From NCBI RefSeq assembly GCF_938036805.1, contig NZ_CALHWC010000141.1:1-22282 (forward strand): 22,282 nt of DNA. The letters run 5' to 3'. Shown in pieces: positions 6,209 to 13,445 of this stretch. Within the stretch, counting starts at the first letter, position 1. The number at the start of each line of letters is the position of its first letter. Position numbers and translations under genes: made by a program. The notes beneath the pieces were generated by a model. That model was not told where the DNA came from and did no database searches. It saw only the letters and a list, made by a program, of their open reading frames with translations. This DNA is from an uncultured Streptococcus sp. Its GTDB lineage: Bacteria; Bacillota; Bacilli; Lactobacillales; Streptococcaceae.

Positions 6209-7381
6209 ATGATTAGAAATATTCTATCAAGTAATGGTAAAAGTCTAGGAATCACCGACATTCTACCCCAGTATGGTGAAGGCTATCGTCTCTCTGTCAT
6301 GGACGGAACAGTTGATTATCGAACAATTCCCTTAGGAGCCTACGATCTGTTCAAACAAGGCTCCAGCAAACAGGATTATCTGGCAGACATTGAAAAAATT
6401 AAAACAATGGGCTTCAATACCTACCAGCTGTCCTTTTCATGGACTCGCCTCTTCCCAACTGGAGAAGAGCGGAGACCCGATGCTAAGGTCCTTGCTTTCT
6501 ATGAGTCAATTATCGATGCACTGCTAGAGAATGACATCGAACCAATTGTAAGCCTATCTCATTTTGATTTTCCGCTTCATTTGTATGAAAAATACGGCGC
6601 ATGGAAAAGTCGTCAAATGATTGCCATGTACGAAAAGTATTGCGAAGCCGTTTTGACCCACTTTAAAGAAAAAGTCACTTACTGGATTACCTTTAAAGAA
6701 ATGAGCGCTCTGTCTTATTTGCCATTCTTAGGCGCTGGGCTACACTTTGACAGCACAGAAAACCAAGAACAACAAATTTGGCTGGCTGCCCACCATCAGC
6801 TAATCGCATCCGCAAATGTGGTTAAGCTCGGTCAAACCATCAATCCAACCTTCCAATTCGGTAGCTTGATTACCATCAATAGTGACTCCCACCAAGAAAA
6901 TCACTCAGCTACTGATGCCTTGGGCCATGAGCTGAACAGACGTAAAAACTACATTTTTACAGATGTGCAGACCAAGGGACACTATCCAAATCACTTCCTT
7001 CGCTACATTGAGCGAAATCAGCTGGATCTGGGCATTACGGAAGAGGATGTCTTCGCCTTAAGAGAAGGCATCGTGGACTTTGTTGCCTTCTCACATTATG
7101 CGGCGGAAAATATCCAGGATTTGTTTACCAACAAATATGTCCGCAGAAATGTAGAAGCTTGTCTGGCACAACCTGTCCTTCTTCGAATTGCCATGTCTGA
7201 GCTATATGAGCGCTACCACAAGCCTCTCTTGGTCATTGAGACTTGTTCTGAGGTCTCTGACCACCCGCAATTAGCTAAGAATATTCAAGACAACGTTCAA
7301 GAAATTATTAAATCCGTTGAGATTGACGGGATTGAGTTGCTTGGCTACACACCATTTAGCTGGAGCGATGTAAATATCTAG
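6209..7381 (+). CDS. glycoside hydrolase family 1-like protein, truncated at both ends (possible pseudoenzyme)
   Basis: The 390-residue protein follows the 6-phospho-beta-glucosidase/beta-glucosidase barrel from about the second strand: FSWTRLFPTGEE (76-87), LSHFDFPLHLYEKYGAW (116-132), AAHHQLIASA (193-202), and GYTPFSW near the end. The acid/base glutamate is kept (Glu164) but its motif is TFKEM instead of TFNEx, so the conserved Asn is Lys163. The nucleophile Glu344 is kept in VIETC, where relatives have ENG. The opening FLWGGAxAxxQxEG strand, with its substrate-binding Gln, is absent. The protein stops after WSDVNI, roughly 70-80 residues short of typical enzymes. AAGGA precedes the ATG. 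It is second in the operon of the repeat protein and is followed by a terminator. Reduced or no glycosidase activity is likely; a sugar-binding or partner role is speculation. Confidence 0.8.
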   Translation: MIRNILSSNGKSLGITDILPQYGEGYRLSVMDGTVDYRTIPLGAYDLFKQGSSKQDYLADIEKIKTMGFNTYQLSFSWTRLFPTGEERRPDAKVLAFYESIIDALLENDIEPIVSLSHFDFPLHLYEKYGAWKSRQMIAMYEKYCEAVLTHFKEKVTYWITFKEMSALSYLPFLGAGLHFDSTENQEQQIWLAAHHQLIASANVVKLGQTINPTFQFGSLITINSDSHQENHSATDALGHELNRRKNYIFTDVQTKGHYPNHFLRYIERNQLDLGITEEDVFALREGIVDFVAFSHYAAENIQDLFTNKYVRRNVEACLAQPVLLRIAMSELYERYHKPLLVIETCSEVSDHPQLAKNIQDNVQEIIKSVEIDGIELLGYTPFSWSDVNI

Positions 7382-7407
7382 GATCCAGTCTCAAGCTCAA
7401 AACATAG

Positions 7408-7455
7408 AAAAAATCTCCCTAAGAAAGTGAATAATCACTTGTGGGGAGATTTTTG
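7408..7455. terminator. terminator after the GH1-like gene, usable by both strands
   Basis: An outer stem AAAAATCTCCC (7409-7419) pairs with GGGAGATTTTT (7444-7454). Within the loop, AAGTGA and TCACTT form a second stem. T runs occur on both strands, so it can also end the minus-strand maf operon. Confidence 0.85.
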
Positions 7456-7480
7456 ATGTTTTAGAAGAGCAATCAAAGCC

Positions 7481-8128
7481 TTAATCTTTTCCTTTGCTAT
7501 CTCTAAAAATCCGATAGCTGGTCTCAGCGACAGGCAGGCCGATGATGGTGTGCATATCGCCTGTAATTGAGCGGATAAAGCGAGGATCCAGCTCCTGAAA
7601 GCCGTAAGCACCTGCCTTATCCAGCGGGCGCTTATCATGCAGATAAGCCTCGATGACAGGCTCTAATTCTGGGTAATAGTCTACAAAGTCCACCTGCGCC
7701 ACGGTGTAAAAAACTTCTAGAAAACCCTGCATACGTAGGCAGACCGAGGTCACTACATGGTGGCTCTTGCCAAAGTAAGAGCGGAACATCCGACTGGCTT
7801 CAGCGATATCCTGTGGTTTATTGTAAATCTGATCATCCACTACGACGATGGTATCAGCCGAAATATAAAGAGTCTCAGTTTCCAAGTCCAAAGTGGACTT
7901 GGCTTTGGAAATCTCACAACAAATCTTGGCTGCCTTGGTCAGAAAGTCCTGAGTATCAATGCTTTCCATACAATGCTCTTCGATAGCTCGCTCGTCCACT
8001 TCTACAGCCTGAATCTCTGGATTCAAAAAACTCAGCAATTCCTTGCGTCTGGGCGACGTAGATAGCAGGACAAAGCGACGAATCCTTCCTTTTTCACCTT
8101 CCCTTTGGTAGTCAAAAACCGTCTTCAT
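7481..8128 (-). CDS. maf: Maf-family nucleoside triphosphate pyrophosphatase
   Basis: The 215-residue cytoplasmic protein has the Maf signature LLSTSPRRKELL (residues 21-32) and the catalytic segment SADTIVVVDDQIYNKP. It also has the DKAGAYGFQ loop and ITGDMHTIIGLP near the end. Maf proteins hydrolyse non-canonical or pyrimidine nucleoside triphosphates to monophosphates and have been linked to septum control. About 18 residues precede the usual Maf start. The ATG is nevertheless favoured by GGGAGGA upstream and by a 4-base ATGA overlap with the XRE regulator gene. It is the last gene of the minus-strand operon. Confidence 0.92.
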   Translation of the reverse strand: MKTVFDYQREGEKGRIRRFVLLSTSPRRKELLSFLNPEIQAVEVDERAIEEHCMESIDTQDFLTKAAKICCEISKAKSTLDLETETLYISADTIVVVDDQIYNKPQDIAEASRMFRSYFGKSHHVVTSVCLRMQGFLEVFYTVAQVDFVDYYPELEPVIEAYLHDKRPLDKAGAYGFQELDPRFIRSITGDMHTIIGLPVAETSYRIFRDSKGKD

Positions 8129-8352
8129 GATTGTCCTCCCGTGTCCTTTAATTGAAAGAGTTCTTCCACCCGCAAATCAAAAACCTGAGCGATTTTTAAA
8201 GCCATCTCTAGCGAGGGATTGTAGCGATTATTTTCCAAGTGCAAGATCGTTTCGCGCCGCATTCCAATACGGTCAGCTAACTCCTGCTGGGTCATGCCAA
8301 TGGATTCGCGGACGGTTTTGAGATTGGTGATAATATTGCTTTCCTTGGCCAT
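8125..8352 (-). CDS. XRE-family helix-turn-helix regulator
   Basis: The 75-residue protein is nearly all one HTH_3 domain. LKTVRESIGMTQQELADRIG forms helices 1-2 and MRRETILHLENNRYNPS the recognition helix region, then LEMALKIAQVFDLRVEELF. There is no sensor domain. The gene sits 2 bases behind the membrane-protein gene and overlaps maf by 4 bases, so all three are translated from one message. Small XRE regulators paired with a multi-spanning membrane protein are common in streptococci. It probably autoregulates through the palindrome at 8975-8994; that target is inferred. Confidence 0.9.
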   Translation of the reverse strand: MAKESNIITNLKTVRESIGMTQQELADRIGMRRETILHLENNRYNPSLEMALKIAQVFDLRVEELFQLKDTGGQS

Positions 8353-8354
8353 TT

Positions 8355-8957
8355 TTAACCCCTCTTTTCAAATAAAAAGAAGACAAAACCAAAGAACAAG
8401 ACCAAGACACCAATCATGATGAAAAATATTCCGGCATTGACTGTGATAGAACCTACATTAGCGCTAAGGCCTGCAAGTACCAGTAAAGTTGCTATACAGA
8501 TGGCAAACATCAAAGTCGCTGCTTTTGCCAGATTGGCATAAAAGCGCTCGTCTGCTCTCTCCTTGACCTTTTTCAAGGCAAAAAATAACAGAAAGAGAAG
8601 CTGGATAGCGAGGAGCCCTCCCAAGGCAATGTACTTTATAATGGACGGATTGGTGCTCGGAGTCCACAACCAAATTCCGACGGTATAGATAGAGGTTGCC
8701 GTAAGCGTCAGTAGATTATAAAATTTCATGGTTAGATTATAGGCTTGCTTTTCTTGGACCTCTTTTATCTTCTTAGGCCATAGTTTCATGTGAAACCAAG
8801 ACCAGATACTCACGAGCTGACCTAAACTTACTAAACCGACAATCATCCACTTGGCTGGCCAGTTGAGATTGCTGGGAGCAAAGAAAACAGCGAAATCAAT
8901 AAAGAGAGCGGTGGCAACCATCAAAATGAGGCCACCCATTTTTTGACTTTTTTTCAT
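8355..8957 (-). CDS. multi-spanning membrane protein of unknown function
   Basis: The 200-residue protein has about six hydrophobic segments: near residues 9-28, 36-55, 80-98, 107-127, 143-165 and 172-195. A basic cytoplasmic stretch (KLWPKKIKEVQEKQ) follows the second. The loop KKVKERADERFYANLAKAA resembles the DER-containing loop of small DUF2178/DUF3796-like membrane proteins that are usually encoded next to XRE regulators; that family match is tentative. AAAGGAG precedes the ATG. It is the first gene of the operon with the XRE regulator and maf. No transport or enzymatic motif is visible. Confidence 0.75.
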   Translation of the reverse strand: MKKSQKMGGLILMVATALFIDFAVFFAPSNLNWPAKWMIVGLVSLGQLVSIWSWFHMKLWPKKIKEVQEKQAYNLTMKFYNLLTLTATSIYTVGIWLWTPSTNPSIIKYIALGGLLAIQLLFLLFFALKKVKERADERFYANLAKAATLMFAICIATLLVLAGLSANVGSITVNAGIFFIMIGVLVLFFGFVFFLFEKRG

Positions 8958-8974
8958 GATAGACTCCTTTCGCA

Positions 8975-8994
8975 GTGTTAGAAATATTTAACAC
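8975..8994 (-). promoter_or_regulatory. palindromic operator candidate in the leader of the membrane protein/XRE/maf operon
   Basis: GTGTTA (8975-8980) and TAACAC (8989-8994) form a perfect 6-bp inverted repeat with an 8-base AT-rich centre. It lies between possible -10 sequences (TATAAC or TATATT, around 9001-9012) and the ribosome-binding site AAAGGAG. It is a likely site for the XRE regulator encoded in the operon. Confidence 0.5.
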
Positions 8995-9070
8995 CTTTAT
9001 GTTATAAATATATCACACACAAGAATAAAAGACAAGCATTTATGTGCTATTTGAGAATTTTTTTATTTCC

Positions 9071-9100
9071 GCAAACAAAAACCCCAGAATTTCTCTGGGG
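9071..9100 (-). terminator. terminator of czcD
   Basis: On the minus strand CCCCAGA pairs with TCTGGGG around a 5-base loop and is followed by TTTTTGTTTG. It begins 8 bases after the czcD stop codon. Confidence 0.85.
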
Positions 9101-9107
9101 AGCTGGC

Positions 9108-9968
9108 TTATTCTTTACCAATACAATATTCTTGGTGTTCTTGCAAGCTTTCATCAGTCTGAATGGTTACTTTGGCAATGCCATAAGCCAAGAGCTTTTG
9201 GCGCAGGACAGCCTGCGTTTCAGCCAGCAAATTTGGATTTTCCAGACAGATATGAAGCATGGAATATTTTTCTGAACCATCCGTCGTCCAAACATTGAGC
9301 TGGGTAATGGCTCGCACGTTTTCCAGCACTGCTATTTCCTGATAGAGCTGACTGAGATCCACATCGCTGGGCACATGGTCTAGGAAAATCTGGATATTCT
9401 CCCAAAATTTTGGCAGAGCCTTGCTGAGAATAAAGCCTGCGATGACAAGAGAAAGCAGCGGATCCAGAAAATACCAATCGGTGAAGCGCAGTATAATAGA
9501 CACTCCGACAACTGCTAGCCAGCCCAAGATATCCTCAAGAAAGTGCAAGCTAAGAATAGATTCATTGTGGCTGTGTCCATGGCTGACTACTCTGCTAGCT
9601 GCTATATTGACGACAATGGCGACAATCCCTAAAACCAACATGCCATCATAATTTACCTTCTCAGGGGCAAATAATTTAGAGACATTTTCCACGATTACCA
9701 AGGTCGAACCGACCAACAAAATCACTGAGGTCAAGAGAGCACCCAGCAGGCTGTAGCGCTTATAACCCAAGGTATATTCTCGGTCTTCTTTTTTTGTGGA
9801 AATCTTCTCAAAAAGAGTCGATAGGCCAATAGCCAGAGCATCTCCTGTGTCGTGAATTGCATCCGCTAAGACAGCGCTAGAATGAAAGAGAAGGCCAAAG
9901 ATCAATTCAATAATGGCAAAAGAAAAGTTTAACAGGAAGGCAATTGTCATATTTTTACTGGATTTCAT
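9108..9968 (-). CDS. czcD: cation diffusion facilitator, CzcD-type zinc/cation efflux protein
   Basis: The 286-residue membrane protein has six hydrophobic segments and then a cytoplasmic C-terminal domain from about residue 200. The two metal-site motifs of zinc-type CDF exporters are present: His39-x-x-x-Asp43 (HDTGD) in the second helix and His142-x-x-x-Asp146 (HFLED) in the fifth. A short His-rich loop HGHSH (130-134) lies between them. The protein exchanges protons for zinc or related cations leaving the cytoplasm. AAGGAGG precedes the ATG. A TetR-family gene is divergent, as in the pneumococcal czcD/sczA arrangement, suggesting metal-responsive control. Confidence 0.92.
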   Translation of the reverse strand: MKSSKNMTIAFLLNFSFAIIELIFGLLFHSSAVLADAIHDTGDALAIGLSTLFEKISTKKEDREYTLGYKRYSLLGALLTSVILLVGSTLVIVENVSKLFAPEKVNYDGMLVLGIVAIVVNIAASRVVSHGHSHNESILSLHFLEDILGWLAVVGVSIILRFTDWYFLDPLLSLVIAGFILSKALPKFWENIQIFLDHVPSDVDLSQLYQEIAVLENVRAITQLNVWTTDGSEKYSMLHICLENPNLLAETQAVLRQKLLAYGIAKVTIQTDESLQEHQEYCIGKE

Positions 9969-10006
9969 GCGAACCTCCTTAAATATTTGCTTAAACGAAT
10001 ACTATT

Positions 10007-10042
10007 TATGGTATAATCTAATCAATACCGAACACTATGTTC
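10007..10042. promoter_or_regulatory. divergent czcD/TetR control region with palindrome
   Basis: A rightward extended -10 (TGGTATAAT) starts near 10007. A perfect palindrome GAACA-CTA-TGTTC lies at 10030-10042. A leftward TATAAT lies just to its right (10045-10050, read on the minus strand), so the palindrome sits immediately downstream of the czcD -10. It is a plausible operator for the TetR protein. Confidence 0.5.
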
Positions 10043-10137
10043 AATTATATTATCTCCTATTATTAGAAAGGAAACAAGAGCCAGTTCATGTCCTTTGTCT
10101 CTTAGCAGACAAAAAGCTCTTTTTGTACGGAATTTCC

Positions 10138-10659
10138 ATGGATAGACGAGTAAAAAAATCACGCGCAGCTATTTACCAAGCCTTTATCAGCCTGCTCAAT
10201 CAGAAAAGCTACGAGAGCATCACCGTTCAGGAAATCATTGACCTAGCAGATGTAGGCCGCTCCACCTTCTATAGCCACTTTGAGACCAAGGAAACCCTGC
10301 TGGAGGAACTCTGCCAAGAGCTCTTTCAGCATACCTTTATCGAGCGCTCCGAAGGACGCGATTTATTTGAAGCGACAGCCCATATTTTTCATCACTTTCG
10401 GAAAAATCAGGATCGGATAGCCACCCTTCTCTTGGATAAAAATACTTACTTCATCAACCGCCTGAAAATCGAGCTGGAACACTATCTCTTTCCCATGATT
10501 CAGCAGAAATTATTGCAGGAAAAGAGTCATCTGCCAGAGCATTTTCTAAAAAATTATGTGACGTCAACTTTTGTGGAGACGGTCAGCTGGTGGCTGCAGC
10601 AAAGAAAGCAGGTCGATGAAGACACGATTTCCCACTATTTTCTAGACTTGATGAACTAA
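10138..10659 (+). CDS. TetR/AcrR-family transcriptional regulator
   Basis: The 173-residue protein has an N-terminal TetR HTH: SRAAIYQAFISLLNQKSYES, then VQEIIDLADVGRSTFYSHFE and KETLLEEL. An all-helical ligand domain follows. The frame is open upstream to 9913, but that would overlap czcD and the control region. The ATG at 10138 places the HTH at its usual distance from the N-terminus. Its ribosome-binding site (ACGGA) is weak. Divergence from czcD suggests it controls zinc efflux, as SczA does in S. pneumoniae, but sequence alone does not establish orthology. The MFS gene 76 bases downstream could be an alternative target. Confidence 0.85.
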   Translation: MDRRVKKSRAAIYQAFISLLNQKSYESITVQEIIDLADVGRSTFYSHFETKETLLEELCQELFQHTFIERSEGRDLFEATAHIFHHFRKNQDRIATLLLDKNTYFINRLKIELEHYLFPMIQQKLLQEKSHLPEHFLKNYVTSTFVETVSWWLQQRKQVDEDTISHYFLDLMN

Positions 10660-10692
10660 TCTGCAATTTACCTGTCATTTTCAGTAAAGATG

Positions 10693-10701
10693 TGGTATAA
10701 T
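10693..10701 (+). promoter_or_regulatory. extended -10 promoter of the MFS transporter gene
   Basis: TG-G-TATAAT stands 35 bases before the start, without a good -35. AAAGGAG precedes the ATG. Confidence 0.55.
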
Positions 10702-10735
10702 CGTTCCTTGACGCACGAAAGGAGATTGATAACTT

Positions 10736-11908
10736 ATGAAAAAAGAACACTCACCATTTTTAATTCCAGGTATTATCATGATCGGAGTTGCCTTGCGGGC
10801 ACCTTTTACTGTTTTACCTATCGTTCTGACAGACATTGCGGAGGGGCTACAGGTTCCAGTTAGTTCCCTAGGCCTCTTGACCAGCCTGCCCTTGATCATG
10901 TTTGCCCTCTGCTCGGTCTTTGCTCCGCGCTTAGCACAAAAGATGAGCTTAGAAAAACTGTTTGCTCTTGTGTTACTCGTGCTAACTCTAGGCTCGCTGA
11001 TTCGCGTGTTTAATCTCCCCTTACTTTATACGGGAACTATTATTTTAGGAGCGGCTATTGCTGTCTTAAACGTCCTTCTTCCGAGCTTGATTCAGGCCAA
11101 TCAGCCGCATCGTGTCGGTCTTTTGACAACTCTCTATATCACATCGATGGGACTGTCGATCACGATTCTGTCTGCTCTGGCTGTTCCCATCGTTCAAATG
11201 AGCTCTTGGCAAGGTCTCATTTGGATATCAACCTTGATTTGCTTTTTGATTCTCTTGGTTTGGCTGCCCAATATCAAATATAGCCATCGCTTGGCGGCTA
11301 AACAGCAAGGAAAGCAAGAGCAAGGAGCTCTTCTAAAAAATCCAAGAGTCTGGGCCTTAATTTTATTTGGTGGCTTACAGTCACTACTCTTTTATACCAG
11401 TATGACTTGGTTGCCAACCTTGGGGCAGCAAGCTGGCCTTTCTACTGATACGACCGGACTACTAGCAGCGGTCTTTTCTCTGATTAGCCTGCCCTTTTCA
11501 ATGACAATTCCTAGTTTGACAGCGCGCTTGAAAGCTCGTCAACGTCTGGTCATGATTAGCTTGGTTTCTGCGGCAGGTCTAATCGGCATTACCATGCTCT
11601 TGATTCGGACAGATTCCTTTGCTTATTGGCTGATTCTTAATCTCCTCATTGGCATGTCTGTCAGCGCCCTCTTCCCCTATCTCATGGTGACCTTCTCCCT
11701 CAAGACCTCTACGCCTGCGCAAACGGCCCAACTATCCGGACTGGCTCAAACTGGAGGATACATCCTAGCTGCCTTCGGCCCGAGCCTCTTTGGCTACAGC
11801 TTTGATTTGTTCCATTCTTGGACACCAGCCATCCTCATCCTCCTCGGTCTGACTATCATCATGACCACGAGCCTCTTTTACATAGAAAAATTTGACAAGA
11901 TTCTATAA
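10736..11908 (+). CDS. CynX/NimT-like MFS transporter
   Basis: The 390-residue protein has about twelve hydrophobic helices in two halves, split by a charged loop around residues 185-205 (HRLAAKQQGKQEQG). The opening IMIGVALRAPFTVLPIVL and the segment LLTSLPLIMFALCSVFAPRL fit the CynX/NimT (cyanate/2-nitroimidazole) branch of the major facilitator superfamily. Substrates in this branch are mostly unknown, so a drug, small anion or metabolite exporter are all possible. It has its own promoter but may be linked to the upstream TetR gene. Its 3' end overlaps the convergent glycosylase gene by 6 bases, and its terminator lies inside that gene. Confidence 0.85.
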   Translation: MKKEHSPFLIPGIIMIGVALRAPFTVLPIVLTDIAEGLQVPVSSLGLLTSLPLIMFALCSVFAPRLAQKMSLEKLFALVLLVLTLGSLIRVFNLPLLYTGTIILGAAIAVLNVLLPSLIQANQPHRVGLLTTLYITSMGLSITILSALAVPIVQMSSWQGLIWISTLICFLILLVWLPNIKYSHRLAAKQQGKQEQGALLKNPRVWALILFGGLQSLLFYTSMTWLPTLGQQAGLSTDTTGLLAAVFSLISLPFSMTIPSLTARLKARQRLVMISLVSAAGLIGITMLLIRTDSFAYWLILNLLIGMSVSALFPYLMVTFSLKTSTPAQTAQLSGLAQTGGYILAAFGPSLFGYSFDLFHSWTPAILILLGLTIIMTTSLFYIEKFDKIL

Positions 11909-12508
11909 AACTTCTGATTCTCCATCAGGAGTTTTTTGTTGCCAAGTTTCTTGGTCGGATAGTAGCTTTTTCTTAGCAATTTTAGAAACATGCCGATTGC
12001 CCGCAACATAAAAGCCTAAGGGCTCTTGTCGCCATTTATCTGTGCAGGTGACCCCAATCCGCGGACGACTTTCGATTTGGACTGGTTTACAATCTTCATC
12101 AAGCTGCAAGGCACCTGCCAAACTCTGACCGTCAAAACGCTTGTCAATGCCAGCATATTTAGTCAGTTTCCCAGGCCCATTGGCCAAAAGGCGCCCATCT
12201 GGCAATTCCAAAGCCCGAATCAGAACAGCCTCGGGGATATGTTCACTCTTAGTCACCAGATTCAGCATCTGATGGCCGTAAATCTGATAGACATACCAAT
12301 GGCCGGCAGCCAGATACATGGATTCGTTTTTAGGAGATCGGCGCCCACCAGCAGAATGACAAGCACTATCCTGCTGACCCAGATAAGCTTCCGTTTCAAC
12401 AATTCGTCCCAAGACTTGGCCGTCTAAAATTAACTGCATGCCTAAAAGAGCCTTAGCAGTTGCTACCGTATCTTCTTCCATTAATTTCCAAAATTCACTT
12501 GAAATCAT
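11903..12508 (-). CDS. mpg: DNA-3-methyladenine glycosylase (AAG/MPG type)
   Basis: The 201-residue protein has the AAG-family core GRIVETEAYLG (residues 34-44), with the catalytic glutamate in ETEAY. It is followed by DSACHSAGGRRSPKN, MYLAAGHWYVYQIYG and the NGPGKLTKYAGI segment. The enzyme excises alkylated and deaminated purines such as 3-methyladenine in base-excision repair. GAGGGT precedes the ATG. It is convergent with the MFS gene, and its last codons form the MFS terminator hairpin. An extended -10 (TGTTATAAT) lies upstream near 12541-12549. Confidence 0.93.
   Translation of the reverse strand: MISSEFWKLMEEDTVATAKALLGMQLILDGQVLGRIVETEAYLGQQDSACHSAGGRRSPKNESMYLAAGHWYVYQIYGHQMLNLVTKSEHIPEAVLIRALELPDGRLLANGPGKLTKYAGIDKRFDGQSLAGALQLDEDCKPVQIESRPRIGVTCTDKWRQEPLGFYVAGNRHVSKIAKKKLLSDQETWQQKTPDGESEVL
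11907..11938 (+). terminator. terminator of the MFS gene, inside the glycosylase coding sequence
   Basis: AAAACTTCTGAT (11907-11918) pairs with ATCAGGAGTTTT (11924-11935) through 12 pairs with one T-G wobble, followed by TTT. It overlaps the MFS stop codon and encodes, on the other strand, the last residues of the DNA glycosylase. Confidence 0.8.
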
Positions 12509-12598
12509 CTTACCCTCATCTTATCCGCTTAATTTTTTTGATTATAACATAATTTCAAAAGGACTTTCATATTTTCGATAAATGCACTTACATTTCAT

Positions 12599-12613
12599 TA
12601 TAAACGCTTTCAT
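12599..12613 (-). promoter_or_regulatory. CcpA cre-like site overlapping the -35 of the DeoR operon
   Basis: The minus strand reads ATGAAAGCGTTTATA, matching the cre consensus WTGNAANCGNWNNCW at all but one position. It covers the predicted -35 (TTTCAT, 12608-12613); TATAAT (12631-12636) follows after 17 bases. Several TTATAA words (12598, 12618, 12630, 12641) surround it. Carbon catabolite repression is the inferred role. Confidence 0.5.
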
Positions 12614-12668
12614 ATGCTTATAAAATGGATTATAATGAACTTATAAAGGAGCAGAAAGGATAAAGAAG

Positions 12669-13415
12669 ATGTATCAGGAGCAGCGGCTTTCAAAAATGCT
12701 GGAACTTTTGGAGGACAGAGGACAGCTGGCAGCTAAGGACATGGTGGATTATTTTCAGGTTTCTAAGGACACTATTCGCCGTGATTTCTCGATTTTGAGC
12801 GAGCGAAAACTGGTCCAGCGTACCCATGGCGGGATTATTCCTTTGGAAACTAGTCGGCAAATTCCTTCTTTCAACGATCGTGTAGGCCAACTAAACCAAG
12901 AAAAAAAGGCTATTGCTCACAAGGCTCTGGACTTTCTCAAACCCAATCAGGTCAATTTCTTTGATGTATCAACGGTGGTTCTCAAGCTGGCTCAGCAAGT
13001 TCAGCAACCGATGACGATTTTTTCTCATTCTTTGGATAATGCCATCATGCTGAGTGGTCAAGAGCAGGTTGCTTTCCATCTTTTAGGTGGAAAGTTCTAT
13101 CCGAGAAATCGTTTTTACTACGCCCTCAATGAAGCCGAGTTGCTCAGAGAAATTTCTTTTGATCTAGCCTTTATCGGAGCTGCAGGTCTGAAAAATGGCC
13201 AAATCAGCTTTGAAGATCAGGAAGATGCCTATCTGAAGAAGCTAGCTCTCAAGCAGGCCAAGACAAAGATTCTGCTGGCCGAGCAGGCTAAAGTTAAGAA
13301 AGAATCAACCTATATTTTAGGAAATATTAGCGATTTTGACTACTGGATCACCGATCAAAAACCTAGCCCTGAGCTAGAAGCTCTTCTGGCTGGGAAAGTC
13401 ACCATTATTTACTAG
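12669..13415 (+). CDS. DeoR/GlpR-family transcriptional regulator
   Basis: The 248-residue protein has an N-terminal DeoR HTH: RLSKMLELLEDRGQLAAKDM, then FQVSKDTIRRDFSILSERKL and the family signature RTHGGI. A sugar-phosphate-binding (DeoRC) domain follows, with FFDVSTVVLKLAQQV, LLGGKFYPRN, DLAFIGAAGL and ILLAEQAKVKK. Such proteins repress sugar metabolic operons and respond to phosphorylated sugars. AAAGGA stands 8 bases before the ATG. It shares an operon with a HAD phosphatase 30 bases downstream, so the signal may be a sugar phosphate that the partner handles. A cre-like site overlaps the promoter. Confidence 0.93.
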   Translation: MYQEQRLSKMLELLEDRGQLAAKDMVDYFQVSKDTIRRDFSILSERKLVQRTHGGIIPLETSRQIPSFNDRVGQLNQEKKAIAHKALDFLKPNQVNFFDVSTVVLKLAQQVQQPMTIFSHSLDNAIMLSGQEQVAFHLLGGKFYPRNRFYYALNEAELLREISFDLAFIGAAGLKNGQISFEDQEDAYLKKLALKQAKTKILLAEQAKVKKESTYILGNISDFDYWITDQKPSPELEALLAGKVTIIY

Positions 13416-13445
13416 TTTCATTTTATAGCTTATGGAGGAAGAACC

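Noticed and set aside
9042..9298. Two overlapping rightward frames of 77 and 84 codons
   Set aside because: They lie antisense to the end of czcD and its terminator, lack ribosome-binding sites and have no family features.
9913..10137. N-terminal extension of the TetR gene in the open frame
   Set aside because: It would overlap czcD and cover both divergent promoters. The TetR HTH begins normally after the ATG at 10138.
12026..12427. 133-codon rightward frame
   Set aside because: It is antisense to the clearly identified DNA glycosylase and has no initiation signal.
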